Source of the DNA: Dyadobacter frigoris
GTDB lineage: Bacteria; Bacteroidota; Bacteroidia; Cytophagales; Spirosomataceae
Direction: 5' to 3'
DNA: 64,000 bases
NCBI RefSeq assembly: GCF_005280585.1
Contig: NZ_SZVO01000021.1
Span: forward strand, 1 to 64,000
In this document: positions 1 to 8,500 of the stretch, piece by piece
Position numbering within the stretch: the stretch's first letter is position 1
Layout: each line of letters opens with the position of its first letter
Translations under genes and position numbers: made by a program
Notes under the pieces: generated by a model
What the model was told of the DNA's origin: nothing
Seen by the model: only the letters and a program-made list of their open reading frames with translations
Databases searched by the model: none

Positions 1-374
1 GTAACATATAAACTGCCCTGATAGAAGACTCCGCCCTTCGGGAAAGGGATATTTCTTGCGAAAATCTGATTTTTTTCAAACTTACCATCGCCGTCCACGT
101 CTTCTAAAAGACGGATGTGATAGGACGGATTCGCAAGCATTTTAACAGTTCCCATGATATTGGGTTCAGTAGACTCAAAAACAAAAAGGCGCCCTTTGCC
201 GTCGAAGCTGGCAAACATTGGATAAGAAATTGAATCCGATGCAATCGCACTTTCAATGGTAAAACCTTCCGGAACACTGAGCCCTGAAACTTCATCCGGT
301 GCCTTTCCTATGGATCCCATAAAGAAAGTACCTGCTATAAAAAGACTCGCTCTTAATACCGTTTTTTGTATCAT
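1..374 (-). CDS. PVC-type dehydrogenase-like propeller protein, N-terminal part (runs off the window)
   Basis: Only the first 124 codons are present; the gene continues beyond base 1. The ATG at 374 is followed by a hydrophobic segment (LFIAGTFFMGS) that looks like a signal peptide. Then come VPEGFTIE, a DGKGRLFVFE blade and a LLEDVDGDGKFEKNQIFA calcium-loop-like repeat. This is the N-terminal signature of the large periplasmic proteins annotated in Bacteroidota and Planctomycetes as PVC-type haem-binding/membrane-bound dehydrogenases. The 13656-15788 protein in this window has the same VxDTNGDGK-type repeats. It is the last visible member of the minus-strand operon that begins at 9601. Whether a cytochrome c domain follows cannot be seen. 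Confidence 0.75.
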   Translation of the reverse strand, partial: MIQKTVLRASLFIAGTFFMGSIGKAPDEVSGLSVPEGFTIESAIASDSISYPMFASFDGKGRLFVFESTEPNIMGTVKMLANPSYHIRLLEDVDGDGKFEKNQIFARNIPFPKGGVFYQGSLYV

Positions 375-530
375 AGCTGATCTGCGGTTAGTAAAAAACT
401 TATAAATTCTATTTGATATCATTGGATTGACGATTTGATAAAAAATTCACCTGGGACGTTTACGATCTTTTTTGATAATCACTATTATGGATATACGCAA
501 ATCTATTTTTCAGCCGGTTTCATTTTTTAA

Positions 531-1610
531 CTACTGTATTCCTATCACGGTGGGCGTCCGTATTCCAGGTTTTATTTCGCCGCTCACGTACACCCACTGA
601 TTATTCCAGAACACAACCGGCAAAGTAACTCTTGACAAAATTTCAGTTTGCTCGCCGGCATATTCCCAGCGATCCGTTTCGGGAAAATAGTAAAGCAAAC
701 TTTGTGTAATGCCCAGGTGTGTTTCAGGATTTTTGTACAAAGCAGTAATCGGATCGATCCCACCCCAAAAAAGAAATCGGTCATTATTCAATATGGGTAA
801 CACAGTACCCGCGGCCGATATTCCTTTGGGCATGGGTGCCAGCTTTTGCCATTCGCTTTTCCATTTCCCATCCCTTTTATGCAAAGTCAGCCGGTAACTG
901 TCCGAAAGGATGTGTCTGTATTTTACACCTTTGGAATTAATTGCTGTCGTTTCCCCGCCAAACAAATAACATTGGCCCTGATAAAAAGTACAAACCGGAA
1001 ACACACGTTCCGGCCCAGGCCAGGCATCCAGTTCAAACCAACCGGCAGACATATCTTTCATATCAAGCGCAAAGCATTTTTTCAATGCACTTCCTGAGGA
1101 AGAACTGCTTCCTCCAAAAATGACAATGATATCATCAACGAGGGTACCCGCCATATTAGCCAGTGGAACGGGTAGCTGTGGATAATCTAATTTCAGGAAT
1201 TTCATCCCGTCCCATTCCAAACCCGTTACCTGACTGAGGTGCCCGTTCTCATTATTTCCCCCGATCAAAATAATTTTATCATCATACGAAACGGTAACTC
1301 CATAACCCGAAGGCTCTGTTAGTTTTTCATTTGCCTTTATCCAATTTTTACCATTTTGAAACACGTAGATTTCATCATACCATTTTTTTTTGCCACCTGC
1401 CCAGGGATATTTATCAGGAAAGTTGGCTCCTCCCATTGCAATCAGCGTGTGATGACTTACCCCTGCATACATTCCTGCCCAGCCTTTTTCTGTTGGAAGC
1501 GGCGGCAGCTGAGTCCAGTGAATTGTTTGCTGAGCCTTCGTTTCTGAAATTATCATCATAAAAATCAATAGCAAACTGTGAGAATAATTTATCATTTTTT
1601 TGGAGCGCAT
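531..1610 (-). CDS. Cyclically permuted mutarotase, Kelch propeller (NanM-like)
   Basis: A 359-aa secreted protein: residues about 10-27 form a signal peptide ending near ETKAQQ. It then carries Kelch-type blades with GG doublets (MGGANFP, LIGGNNENG, IFGGSSSS, LFGGETT, FWGGIDP). Length and blade order fit the cyclically permuted mutarotase/N-acetylneuraminate epimerase family, which interconverts sugar anomers in the periplasm; the exact sugar is not shown by sequence. The family name fits the sialidase-like protein at the head of the same operon. It lies 11 nt downstream of the SMP-30 lactonase gene on the same strand, so the two are probably co-transcribed. A plain Kelch carbohydrate-binding role is the alternative. 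Confidence 0.78.
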   Translation of the reverse strand: MRSKKMINYSHSLLLIFMMIISETKAQQTIHWTQLPPLPTEKGWAGMYAGVSHHTLIAMGGANFPDKYPWAGGKKKWYDEIYVFQNGKNWIKANEKLTEPSGYGVTVSYDDKIILIGGNNENGHLSQVTGLEWDGMKFLKLDYPQLPVPLANMAGTLVDDIIVIFGGSSSSSGSALKKCFALDMKDMSAGWFELDAWPGPERVFPVCTFYQGQCYLFGGETTAINSKGVKYRHILSDSYRLTLHKRDGKWKSEWQKLAPMPKGISAAGTVLPILNNDRFLFWGGIDPITALYKNPETHLGITQSLLYYFPETDRWEYAGEQTEILSRVTLPVVFWNNQWVYVSGEIKPGIRTPTVIGIQ

Positions 1611-1621
1611 TTAAGACATAT

Positions 1622-2467
1622 TCAATGATCAACAGTAATCAAGAGAACAGCTCCCGGGCCTGGCTCGTCATATCCTCCCGTTACCAGTAAAACCTGGCAT
1701 GAACCGTTTTCTTCCACAAAACACAGATTGCTGGTTAGTGGAAGAACCGTATCAATAGTAAAAAGCAAATTACCATCAGAACTCAAAATCTGTATGGCAC
1801 CCATTCCATAATGAGCGACCCATAATTTTCCGTCAGCATCCACAGCCAACCCGTCGGGAAGATTGTCCGTTATTTTTCCTGATAGATGACAAGGAAGCCG
1901 GGCGAAAACTTCTGGCTTGTTTTTAGCAATGCCAGGTTCGCTAAGTTCAATCACAAGGATCCGGTTTTGATAGCTTTCCGCCACATATAAATATTTTTCA
2001 TCCGGTGAAAGTGCCAGTCCATTTGCATAATCGATGTTACCGGCAACCAACAATTCTTTTCCTTCGTGTCCTTTAAAAAACACTTTTCCTTCGTGTCTGA
2101 TGGAATCCGTAAAGTATAAATTCTGATGCTTGTCAATTACTAAATCATTGGGTGAACTGACGGAAAACCCTGCCCATTGGTACTGAATAATATAACCCGT
2201 AAATTTTCCCGAAGCATCATAACGACTGATACCAGCCTGCTTGCTGTCGCAGGACCAATGCTCATGATCCGGCAAAATTACCTGACCATTTGGACAGCTT
2301 CCCGTTGCCCATTTTGTATACTTTCCTTCTTTATCAATTTTTCCAATAAAACCTCCCGTTAATGTTGAAAAGAAAAAATTTCCGTCACGATCCACCGAAG
2401 GTCCTTCTGTATAAAAAGGCAAATCGATGAGTTTCTTAACGGAATAGTTTTTCATCATTAAAGGCAT
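1622..2467 (-). CDS. SMP-30/gluconolactonase family protein
   Basis: A 281-aa six-bladed propeller enzyme of the SMP-30/LRE family, which hydrolyses sugar lactones and related esters. The usual metal ligands can be placed: Glu in FYTEGPSVD near the N terminus, Asn in SPNDLVID, and Asp in LPDGLAVD. No signal peptide is visible, so a cytoplasmic location is likely. The start may be either the annotated ATG or the ATG four codons later (MKNYSVKK). The gene is 53 nt downstream of the M81 protein gene and 11 nt upstream of the mutarotase gene. With the mutarotase it suggests sugar oxidation to a lactone followed by hydrolysis; the order is inference. Confidence 0.8.
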   Translation of the reverse strand: MPLMMKNYSVKKLIDLPFYTEGPSVDRDGNFFFSTLTGGFIGKIDKEGKYTKWATGSCPNGQVILPDHEHWSCDSKQAGISRYDASGKFTGYIIQYQWAGFSVSSPNDLVIDKHQNLYFTDSIRHEGKVFFKGHEGKELLVAGNIDYANGLALSPDEKYLYVAESYQNRILVIELSEPGIAKNKPEVFARLPCHLSGKITDNLPDGLAVDADGKLWVAHYGMGAIQILSSDGNLLFTIDTVLPLTSNLCFVEENGSCQVLLVTGGYDEPGPGAVLLITVDH

Positions 2468-2520
2468 TAAAATAAATATTTAAAATACTTACAATCAGTA
2501 ATATAAAACTAAATTTTCAT

Positions 2521-4008
2521 TTAAAACCATTCAAATGGAAACATTGGTTTTCGCCTGTTTTTGTATTTAAATAAAGTCATGTCGGCCTGCGTTACGCCGG
2601 GTGTATTTACCTGCATAATGGTTGGGCAGACCGGCGCATAAGCGGCAATTGGAGCATTTACACCTTTGGCTATGATGATATCAAAAGATTCGGGTTCAAT
2701 GCCAAAAGCTGTCATTTGCCGCAGACTATATGGAGGAGTCCGCTTTGTTGTGAGCATAATTGTGTTGCCTTTGGCTGTCGCCACAATGGCAGTGATTCCC
2801 ATGTCATAATTTACAAAGCCACCGTGTTTCGGCGTGTCCTCAGTAAAAATTCCGTTGGAAATTTGTTTGAGTAAAACCATAGATTTGTACCCTTTTTCAC
2901 CCATTTTTAGTTCAAAAGAATCTCCCTGTTGATGTTTGCAAGCCTGCTCAATGGCCAATGGATCATGAATGCAAATAAATATTTTACTGATGTTCTGCCC
3001 TTCCAGAAATTCCAAAAGATACGTGCTGTTTCCGGCTGATCCCGCGCCCACATTGTCTCCCATATCCAGCATTAGTACCGGCTTGGGAATCGTTGACAGC
3101 GAATCGACAAGCGTTTCTATCTCATTTTTTCTGCCATTAAAATCTTCCTTTCTGGCAAGCATGTATGCATGGAGCTTACTTCCCATTTCAGCAAGAAATT
3201 CTCCGCTTTCCGATGTCGTTTTTTTATCACCAATGATAATAAAGGCAGAGCCCATTTCAGCAACATCGGCATAGGGAAATCCAAGCAGCACACTGATAGA
3301 AAGCAGTTTATATTGATCCTTCAAATCTTTTACATAAGCATATAAACTTTTACATGGCTCTTGAGAAGTATACTGCTGCTCAATGCTGATCGCCAGCGGA
3401 AGCTGTATCAATTGCTGCACCGGCGATATATTTCCTCTTAATATTTCTGCCATAATGGTTGCTGCACGCCGCCCCGTTTCAAACTGATCAATGTGCGGAT
3501 TGGTACTGTAAGCTACCAGCGCGTCCGTAGCAGCAACCATGGCATGACTCACATTGGCGTGCGGATCCAATGTACCGGTAACAGGAATTTTTGTTCCCAA
3601 TTTATTTCTTAATAATGTAAGCCAATGGCCGTCCATATCAGCATAAGATTCTGCAACTCCGGCTCCGTGAGGCACTACAATACAACCGTCAACAGGAAGC
3701 ACCCCGTCAAGTGTCAGCATCATTTGATTCAGGATAAATTCATAAGTTTCCTTTTGAATCAGCCCGCCGGGAATCGCCGAGGCATACAAAACCGGAACCA
3801 GTTCCATGTCAAAGCTGCTGTCAATGAGATCTATAACACCGCTTATTTCATGATTTGCACCTTCATATTCCGTCCTTATCGCATTTCCTACAAGCCAATA
3901 GCCATTATTGAAATCATCCAAAGTTGTGGACGTTTCGATAAAAGTGTTGGTTTCATGATAAATACCAAGAAGTGCGATACGTTTTTTGAGCACCGGTTTT
4001 ATTGCCAT
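2521..4008 (-). CDS. M81 family metallopeptidase (MlrC-like)
   Basis: A 495-aa protein of full family length, with the M81 N-terminal domain (about 10-300) and the MlrC C-terminal domain (about 310-490). Candidate zinc ligands are seen in GIYHETNTF near the start and in TLDPHANV; MLDMGDNVGAG opens the C-terminal domain. MlrC itself cleaves linearised microcystin. Most M81 members sit in small-molecule catabolic operons and have unknown substrates, so the peptidase name should not be taken literally here. No signal peptide is visible. RidA lies immediately upstream (30 nt) and the SMP-30 gene downstream, consistent with one long operon. Confidence 0.82.
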   Translation of the reverse strand: MAIKPVLKKRIALLGIYHETNTFIETSTTLDDFNNGYWLVGNAIRTEYEGANHEISGVIDLIDSSFDMELVPVLYASAIPGGLIQKETYEFILNQMMLTLDGVLPVDGCIVVPHGAGVAESYADMDGHWLTLLRNKLGTKIPVTGTLDPHANVSHAMVAATDALVAYSTNPHIDQFETGRRAATIMAEILRGNISPVQQLIQLPLAISIEQQYTSQEPCKSLYAYVKDLKDQYKLLSISVLLGFPYADVAEMGSAFIIIGDKKTTSESGEFLAEMGSKLHAYMLARKEDFNGRKNEIETLVDSLSTIPKPVLMLDMGDNVGAGSAGNSTYLLEFLEGQNISKIFICIHDPLAIEQACKHQQGDSFELKMGEKGYKSMVLLKQISNGIFTEDTPKHGGFVNYDMGITAIVATAKGNTIMLTTKRTPPYSLRQMTAFGIEPESFDIIIAKGVNAPIAAYAPVCPTIMQVNTPGVTQADMTLFKYKNRRKPMFPFEWF

Positions 4009-4038
4009 ATTATTAACTTTAAATATGAAAACCTGATC

Positions 4039-4422
4039 TTACTTTCCTACATAAATCACTGCATCCACTTCAAATTTCAACAGTTCTCCCAGGCAGCCGA
4101 TAAGCGTTGTACGGGCAGGAAAAGGTTCTTTGAAATATTCTCTGTAAATGGCATTAAACTCGGAAAGGTATTCCTGTTTCCCAACATAATTCCTTACCTG
4201 AACCGCCTCATCCAGACTGGCGCCGGCTGCTTCCACAATCCTTTTAAGATTATCGAAAGAACGCCTGCATTCTCCTTCAAAAGTATCGTCAACAAAATTT
4301 CCCTGATCATCAACAGAGGCTTGGCCCGATACAAAAAGATAATCGCCGGAGATAATTCCCGGGGAAAAAGGTAATGTGCTTTTCGGAATATTTCCTCCGT
4401 TAATTATAATTTTCTTGCTCAT
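4039..4422 (-). CDS. RidA family enamine/imine deaminase
   Basis: A 127-aa RidA/YjgF/UK114 protein. The conserved arginine that binds the substrate carboxylate is in FPARTTLIG, and the late acidic residue is in KFEVDAVIYV. Canonical RidA hydrolyses 2-aminoacrylate-type enamines released by PLP enzymes, so its place in an operon with a fold-type II PLP enzyme (6552-7631) makes sense. Its ATG overlaps the RraA stop codon by 4 nt (ATGA), indicating translational coupling. It may instead be a pathway-specific deaminase, since many RidA subgroups in catabolic operons act on particular imines. Confidence 0.88.
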   Translation of the reverse strand: MSKKIIINGGNIPKSTLPFSPGIISGDYLFVSGQASVDDQGNFVDDTFEGECRRSFDNLKRIVEAAGASLDEAVQVRNYVGKQEYLSEFNAIYREYFKEPFPARTTLIGCLGELLKFEVDAVIYVGK

Positions 4423-5063
4423 AATACGCCGTATTTTTGATAAGCTTCCTCTGCTTTCATTCCATTTTTGATCGCATCGCGTGTGATGTTTTCAGCATTT
4501 ATTTTTTGCAAAGCAGCTTCGATCACTTCCGCTTCCACTTCTTTGGGAATTACCACAATACCGTCTTCATCGGCCATTACAATATCGCCCGGCCGAAACT
4601 TCACACCATCTATTTCCACGGTAACATCCATATCCACAACACGTTGTCTGTTCTGACTGTCATAAGGATTTTTTGAAGTCGCGAAAACCGGAAATTTCAT
4701 GTCTCTCATTTTGTCAATGTCCCTGACACCACCGTACACAATCACACCGGTACAGCCTCTGTTTCCGGCAGCGGTCGAAAGCAATTCTCCCCATATTCCT
4801 GAACGGGTTGAACCTCCCGCAGCAGCAATAAGAACGTCGCCTGGCTGACAGGAATCCACTGCCCGTAATTCCATCTCATAAGGATTCGGATCCACATCAA
4901 ACATATCCATCCAAAGCGTCGTTTTACATCGCCCGATGATCTTCGAAATACCAGTGTAGGAAAAAAAAGCAATTCTTGTAGCCTGCCGGGTGTAACCCAT
5001 CTTATCCAGTACGTCCGACAAAACGGCAACATAGAGCTGGTCTTTTAATTTTTCTAAATCCAT
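4419..5063 (-). CDS. RraA family protein (HMG/CHA aldolase-like)
   Basis: A 214-aa member of the RraA/HMG-aldolase superfamily. The signature VYGGVRDIDKM contains the Gly-Gly-x-Arg-Asp segment that binds substrate and divalent metal in 4-hydroxy-4-methyl-2-oxoglutarate aldolases. A C-terminal helical tail (EEVEAEVIEAALQKINAE) is typical of aldolase or decarboxylase members rather than of the short RNase E inhibitor RraA. A likely role is aldol cleavage or decarboxylation of a 2-oxo acid in the pathway encoded around it. It overlaps RidA by 4 nt and follows the MFS gene after a 184-nt gap. Confidence 0.82.
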   Translation of the reverse strand: MDLEKLKDQLYVAVLSDVLDKMGYTRQATRIAFFSYTGISKIIGRCKTTLWMDMFDVDPNPYEMELRAVDSCQPGDVLIAAAGGSTRSGIWGELLSTAAGNRGCTGVIVYGGVRDIDKMRDMKFPVFATSKNPYDSQNRQRVVDMDVTVEIDGVKFRPGDIVMADEDGIVVIPKEVEAEVIEAALQKINAENITRDAIKNGMKAEEAYQKYGVL

Positions 5064-5247
5064 TTTTGAAAAAGTAACAATATGGTTTAAGTTTTTTACT
5101 GATTTTGACTAGGGTGGATTTGTCACAAAGGCACAAAGACACGGTTTTTATATACTTATACAGATCAAAACAACTAATAATCTGACCTGGCAACTTTTTA
5201 CTTTCTACTTTTTACGTTTTACGTTTTTCCAAATAAGCACCTGTAAA

Positions 5248-6492
5248 CTAAACACGCTCCTCATCCTGTCTGACGAAGTACAACAATCCGGCACATACAA
5301 GTAAGCTGACCGCAGCTATCTGAAACATTCTTTCCAGATTAATTTCAGCATCTCTCAAGGCGCCAGCGGCATACAATCCCAACCCTCCGATAATACAGGA
5401 AATCATGTTCAGCACACCATAACCGGTTGCCCTGTATCTGGGATTTACGATCATGCAAAGAATAGGCATCATATTGGCATCCAGGAATGTACGTGTAAAA
5501 GCATAGATCATAAAACACACCACTGCAACGCCTAAAATAGTGGTGCTGCTGGCAATAAATATTCCGGGAGCTGCTACGATAAGGCCGATTACGGGCACCA
5601 TAATCCGGGCTCTGGGAAAGCTGCGGCTCCACCGGTCGGCAAGGTATCCTCCTGTTAAAACGCCAAGTAATGATGCAGTATGAAAATAACCTGTCGCATA
5701 CATACCAGCTATTGTCTGTGAAAGATTAAAATGCTCTTTATAATACGTTGGAAGCCAGCCCACAACCATCCAGCTGACCATACCACCCAAACCCCAAAAA
5801 CCCATTGCCAAAAGGTAAGATCTGTTTTTGAACAAATCTGTAATCGCATTTTTAAAACTGATAACCGGTAGGTCTTTTATGGCAATCTTTTCCTGAACAC
5901 CCTCTTTTCTGTCACGAAGTGTAAAAAGAAGAACCAAAGAGTAGATCATTCCAATTCCTCCAAATATGTTAAAAGCGAAATTCCAGGTACGATCCTCTGC
6001 AAGCCAGCCACCGATAAACCCCAGACTCTGGCCAACCATAATTCCGCCCATGTGGATACCGGTGGCGAGTGAACGGGTGCTCCCGCGGTGATAGTCGGTA
6101 ATGAGCGCAAGGGCTGCGGGAATATAACACGCTTCACTTACTCCCATCAGCGCACGCGTCCATAATAATTCTTCAAACGTGGTGGCGTGGGCAGTAAACC
6201 AGGTAACTACCGACCAGACAAATAAACTGCCGATTATTACCCGGCTGCGATTAAAGCGGTCGGCAAGAAAACCTGCCAGCGGACTTAGCAAGCCATAAAC
6301 CCAAAGGAAAAGCGAAGTCAGCAAACCAAACTGCGCGTCGGTCATCGGTATGGAATGCAAAATTGATCCCCGCATGGTAGTGATCATCGTCCGGTCCAGG
6401 TAATTGAGACAGCCCACCACGCAAAGCAGCGCTACAATGATCCAGGGATAAATATTTGATTTCGGATTCATTTCACCTGCCATTTTATTCAT
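5248..6492 (-). CDS. MFS transporter (anion:cation symporter / hexuronate type)
   Basis: A 414-aa polytopic membrane protein with about 12 hydrophobic segments. The first membrane segment ends in NYLDRTMI and is followed by GFLADRFNRSR, the MFS motif A between TM2 and TM3. This arrangement is typical of the ACS family (ExuT, GudP, dicarboxylate or sugar-acid importers). It probably imports the acidic product made outside the inner membrane by the surface enzymes of this locus; the substrate is inference. It lies between the PLP enzyme and RraA genes on the same strand. Three in-frame ATGs occur in the first eight codons, so the exact start is open. Confidence 0.85.
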   Translation of the reverse strand: MNKMAGEMNPKSNIYPWIIVALLCVVGCLNYLDRTMITTMRGSILHSIPMTDAQFGLLTSLFLWVYGLLSPLAGFLADRFNRSRVIIGSLFVWSVVTWFTAHATTFEELLWTRALMGVSEACYIPAALALITDYHRGSTRSLATGIHMGGIMVGQSLGFIGGWLAEDRTWNFAFNIFGGIGMIYSLVLLFTLRDRKEGVQEKIAIKDLPVISFKNAITDLFKNRSYLLAMGFWGLGGMVSWMVVGWLPTYYKEHFNLSQTIAGMYATGYFHTASLLGVLTGGYLADRWSRSFPRARIMVPVIGLIVAAPGIFIASSTTILGVAVVCFMIYAFTRTFLDANMMPILCMIVNPRYRATGYGVLNMISCIIGGLGLYAAGALRDAEINLERMFQIAAVSLLVCAGLLYFVRQDEERV

Positions 6493-6551
6493 AGTAAAAT
6501 ATCATCCTTAAATTTTTTACAAAGTAAATGCTGCCTCTTCACGCATATCTT

Positions 6552-7631
6552 TTACAAGCATTCTTCAATGGTTGAAATGCAGTTTTCCCGGCTTAAAGTC
6601 TTAACCTCAGGCAATTCGAAATTCCGGTCCACGGACATCATATCTTTGAAACCGCTCCCTGTTACCAGGCAAACAACCGTTTCATTTTTCCCGATTTCTT
6701 TTCGTGCAATCGCATCCGCCAATCCGGCTAATGCCACTGCTCCTGCCGGTTCGCAGAAAATACCTTCTTTCCGGGCCAGCATTTTTTGCCACTTAAAAAC
6801 ATCCGGATCATTGACAACATAACCATTCCCACCAAGCTTGCGGCAGTTGTTAATAACCTGATCTCCGTCAATAACATTTGCCACTTGCAAACCACTTACT
6901 GCTGTAAAAGAAGCACTTACAGATTTTGCCTTCATTTCCCCTTTTCTCAATGCAGAAGCAATTGTATCATTTCCCTCGGGCTGGACACAATTCACTTTAA
7001 TGTTAAATGAAGATGAGAAAACACCTTTAGTTATCGCCAAAGTAAGACCGCCGCCACCCGCAGGAACAAAAATTTGATCGACTCCGTCAGGAAGCATTTC
7101 CTGTATTTCGTATACGATTGTTTCCACGCCTTGCATAGCCGAAGGACAGTATCGATAGGCGCTGATTGGCAGAGGCAATTGTCTGGAAGAGCATATTTTT
7201 TCAAGATCATCAAAGACCTTGCTAGTCGTTTCAGCATTTTTCCCAAAATCCTTTACCATCAAAATCTGTGCCCCATACAACTGCATTTGCTTCACTTTTG
7301 ATTCTGGGGCGCCGTCGACTACCACCAGCATGCAAGTGATACCCGCGGCTGCACAATAGGCAGACAACGCAGCACCGGTATTTCCGCTCGATGTAGCAAT
7401 GCAGACTTTTTGCCCGGCCGCCCTCATTTCACTGACCAATACGGCTGCAAACCTGTCTTTATAAGAGCCAGTGGGATTTAGGTTTTCCAGTTTGAAATAC
7501 AAATTACTCAAACCCAATTCATTACCAATAAATCCTGATTTTATCAATGGCGTATCGCCCTCTCCCAGTGACAGGCGATACTGTTCAGGGACATCCGGTA
7601 AAAAAGATTCGTATTTCCAGATTGTTTTCAA
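6552..7631 (-). CDS. Threonine synthase-like PLP-dependent enzyme (fold type II), TTG start
   Basis: A 359-aa fold-type II PLP enzyme. The Schiff-base lysine is in NPTGSYKDRFA, the substrate loop is SSGNTGAAL, and the phosphate-binding glycine loop is PAGGGGLT. It is shorter than housekeeping threonine synthase and lacks that enzyme's N-terminal part. With RidA, RraA and a transporter as neighbours, it is better read as a catabolic beta-eliminase or dehydratase for a hydroxy-amino acid. The start is a TTG that overlaps the TGA stop of the upstream SDR gene (TTGA); no nearby ATG preserves the conserved N terminus. The rare start codon implies coupling to SDR translation. Confidence 0.8.
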   Translation of the reverse strand: MKTIWKYESFLPDVPEQYRLSLGEGDTPLIKSGFIGNELGLSNLYFKLENLNPTGSYKDRFAAVLVSEMRAAGQKVCIATSSGNTGAALSAYCAAAGITCMLVVVDGAPESKVKQMQLYGAQILMVKDFGKNAETTSKVFDDLEKICSSRQLPLPISAYRYCPSAMQGVETIVYEIQEMLPDGVDQIFVPAGGGGLTLAITKGVFSSSFNIKVNCVQPEGNDTIASALRKGEMKAKSVSASFTAVSGLQVANVIDGDQVINNCRKLGGNGYVVNDPDVFKWQKMLARKEGIFCEPAGAVALAGLADAIARKEIGKNETVVCLVTGSGFKDMMSVDRNFELPEVKTLSRENCISTIEECL

Positions 7632-8443
7632 AACTCGTCAGGGAACTGTTGTTTTTTAATAGAATATTTACTGAAATTCGGTTTAAAACCGCCATCGACC
7701 AATATGGTTGTACCGGTAATGTAGGAGGCCGAATCTGAACTTAACCAAAAAATAGCTTCCGCGACTTCACTGGATTTTCCTCCTCTCCCGAGTGGCGTGT
7801 AATCTGTAATTTCCTGAATGATGCGGTCGCTGATATTGTTTCCATCCGGACTTGTATAATCATTACTAAGTTCGGTTTCAATAAAACCTGGCGCCACACC
7901 CACCACACGAATTCCGCTGCGTCCATAGGTTATTGCCGATTCCCGGGTCAGACTTTCCAAAGCTCCTTTGGCAGCAATATATGCCGGACTGGTTCCAGAT
8001 GGACGTTCCGACATGATACTTGTGACGTTAATAATGACACCTCCGGTTTGCTTTTGCTCCATCACCAAAGCAACCCATTTGGTTAAAAATAAAGGAGCAG
8101 TCAGGCAGATTTTCAGCGTCTTTCCCCAGGTATTTATTTGTATTGTCCGTAAAGTTTCTATCGTTCTCCAAGCAGCATTATTGACCAAAACATCTATCCT
8201 ACCCCACTTTTCCTCTGTTTTCCTTGCTATACTTTCCAGATAAAAATCATCCGAAAGATCGCCCTGCAATAGCAGGCATTCGGTTCCGTACTTTTGTACC
8301 AAAGATTCTGACAAAATGCTTAAACCGGTTTTATCAATATCACAAAGCGCCATTTTATAGCCTTTCTCTGCAAATTTATTAGCCGTGGCAATGCCGATAC
8401 CTCCGGCCGCTCCGGTCAGAATAACTACTTTTTCAGTACGCAT
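7628..8443 (-). CDS. SDR family oxidoreductase
   Basis: A 271-aa classical short-chain dehydrogenase. The cofactor motif TGAAGGIG is at residues about 10-17, NNAA is in VLVNNAAWR, a catalytic serine is in VTSIMSE, and the YxxxK pair is YIAAK. The C terminus has the usual ITGTTILVDGGF. The Asp in LCDIDK after the second strand favours NAD over NADP. It probably oxidises or reduces a hydroxyl group of the pathway substrate. Its stop codon overlaps the TTG start of the PLP enzyme, and the sialidase-like gene ends 57 nt upstream. Confidence 0.88.
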   Translation of the reverse strand: MRTEKVVILTGAAGGIGIATANKFAEKGYKMALCDIDKTGLSILSESLVQKYGTECLLLQGDLSDDFYLESIARKTEEKWGRIDVLVNNAAWRTIETLRTIQINTWGKTLKICLTAPLFLTKWVALVMEQKQTGGVIINVTSIMSERPSGTSPAYIAAKGALESLTRESAITYGRSGIRVVGVAPGFIETELSNDYTSPDGNNISDRIIQEITDYTPLGRGGKSSEVAEAIFWLSSDSASYITGTTILVDGGFKPNFSKYSIKKQQFPDEF

Positions 8444-8500
8444 TTATCTCTATTTTACCTGGTTTACCGGCAGAAAAAATCCATCGGTTTGCAGCCCTGT

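Noticed and set aside
426-480. CGTTTACG in the gap before base 531 as a second LacI operator
   Set aside because: It is a single 8-bp word without the extended symmetry seen at 59600-59635, and it lies downstream of genes on the minus strand rather than at an operon head.
5120-5230. CACAAAGGCACAAAGAC and repeated TTTTACG as a tandem repeat or CRISPR-like array
   Set aside because: Only two or three imperfect short units are present; this looks like low-complexity intergenic DNA.
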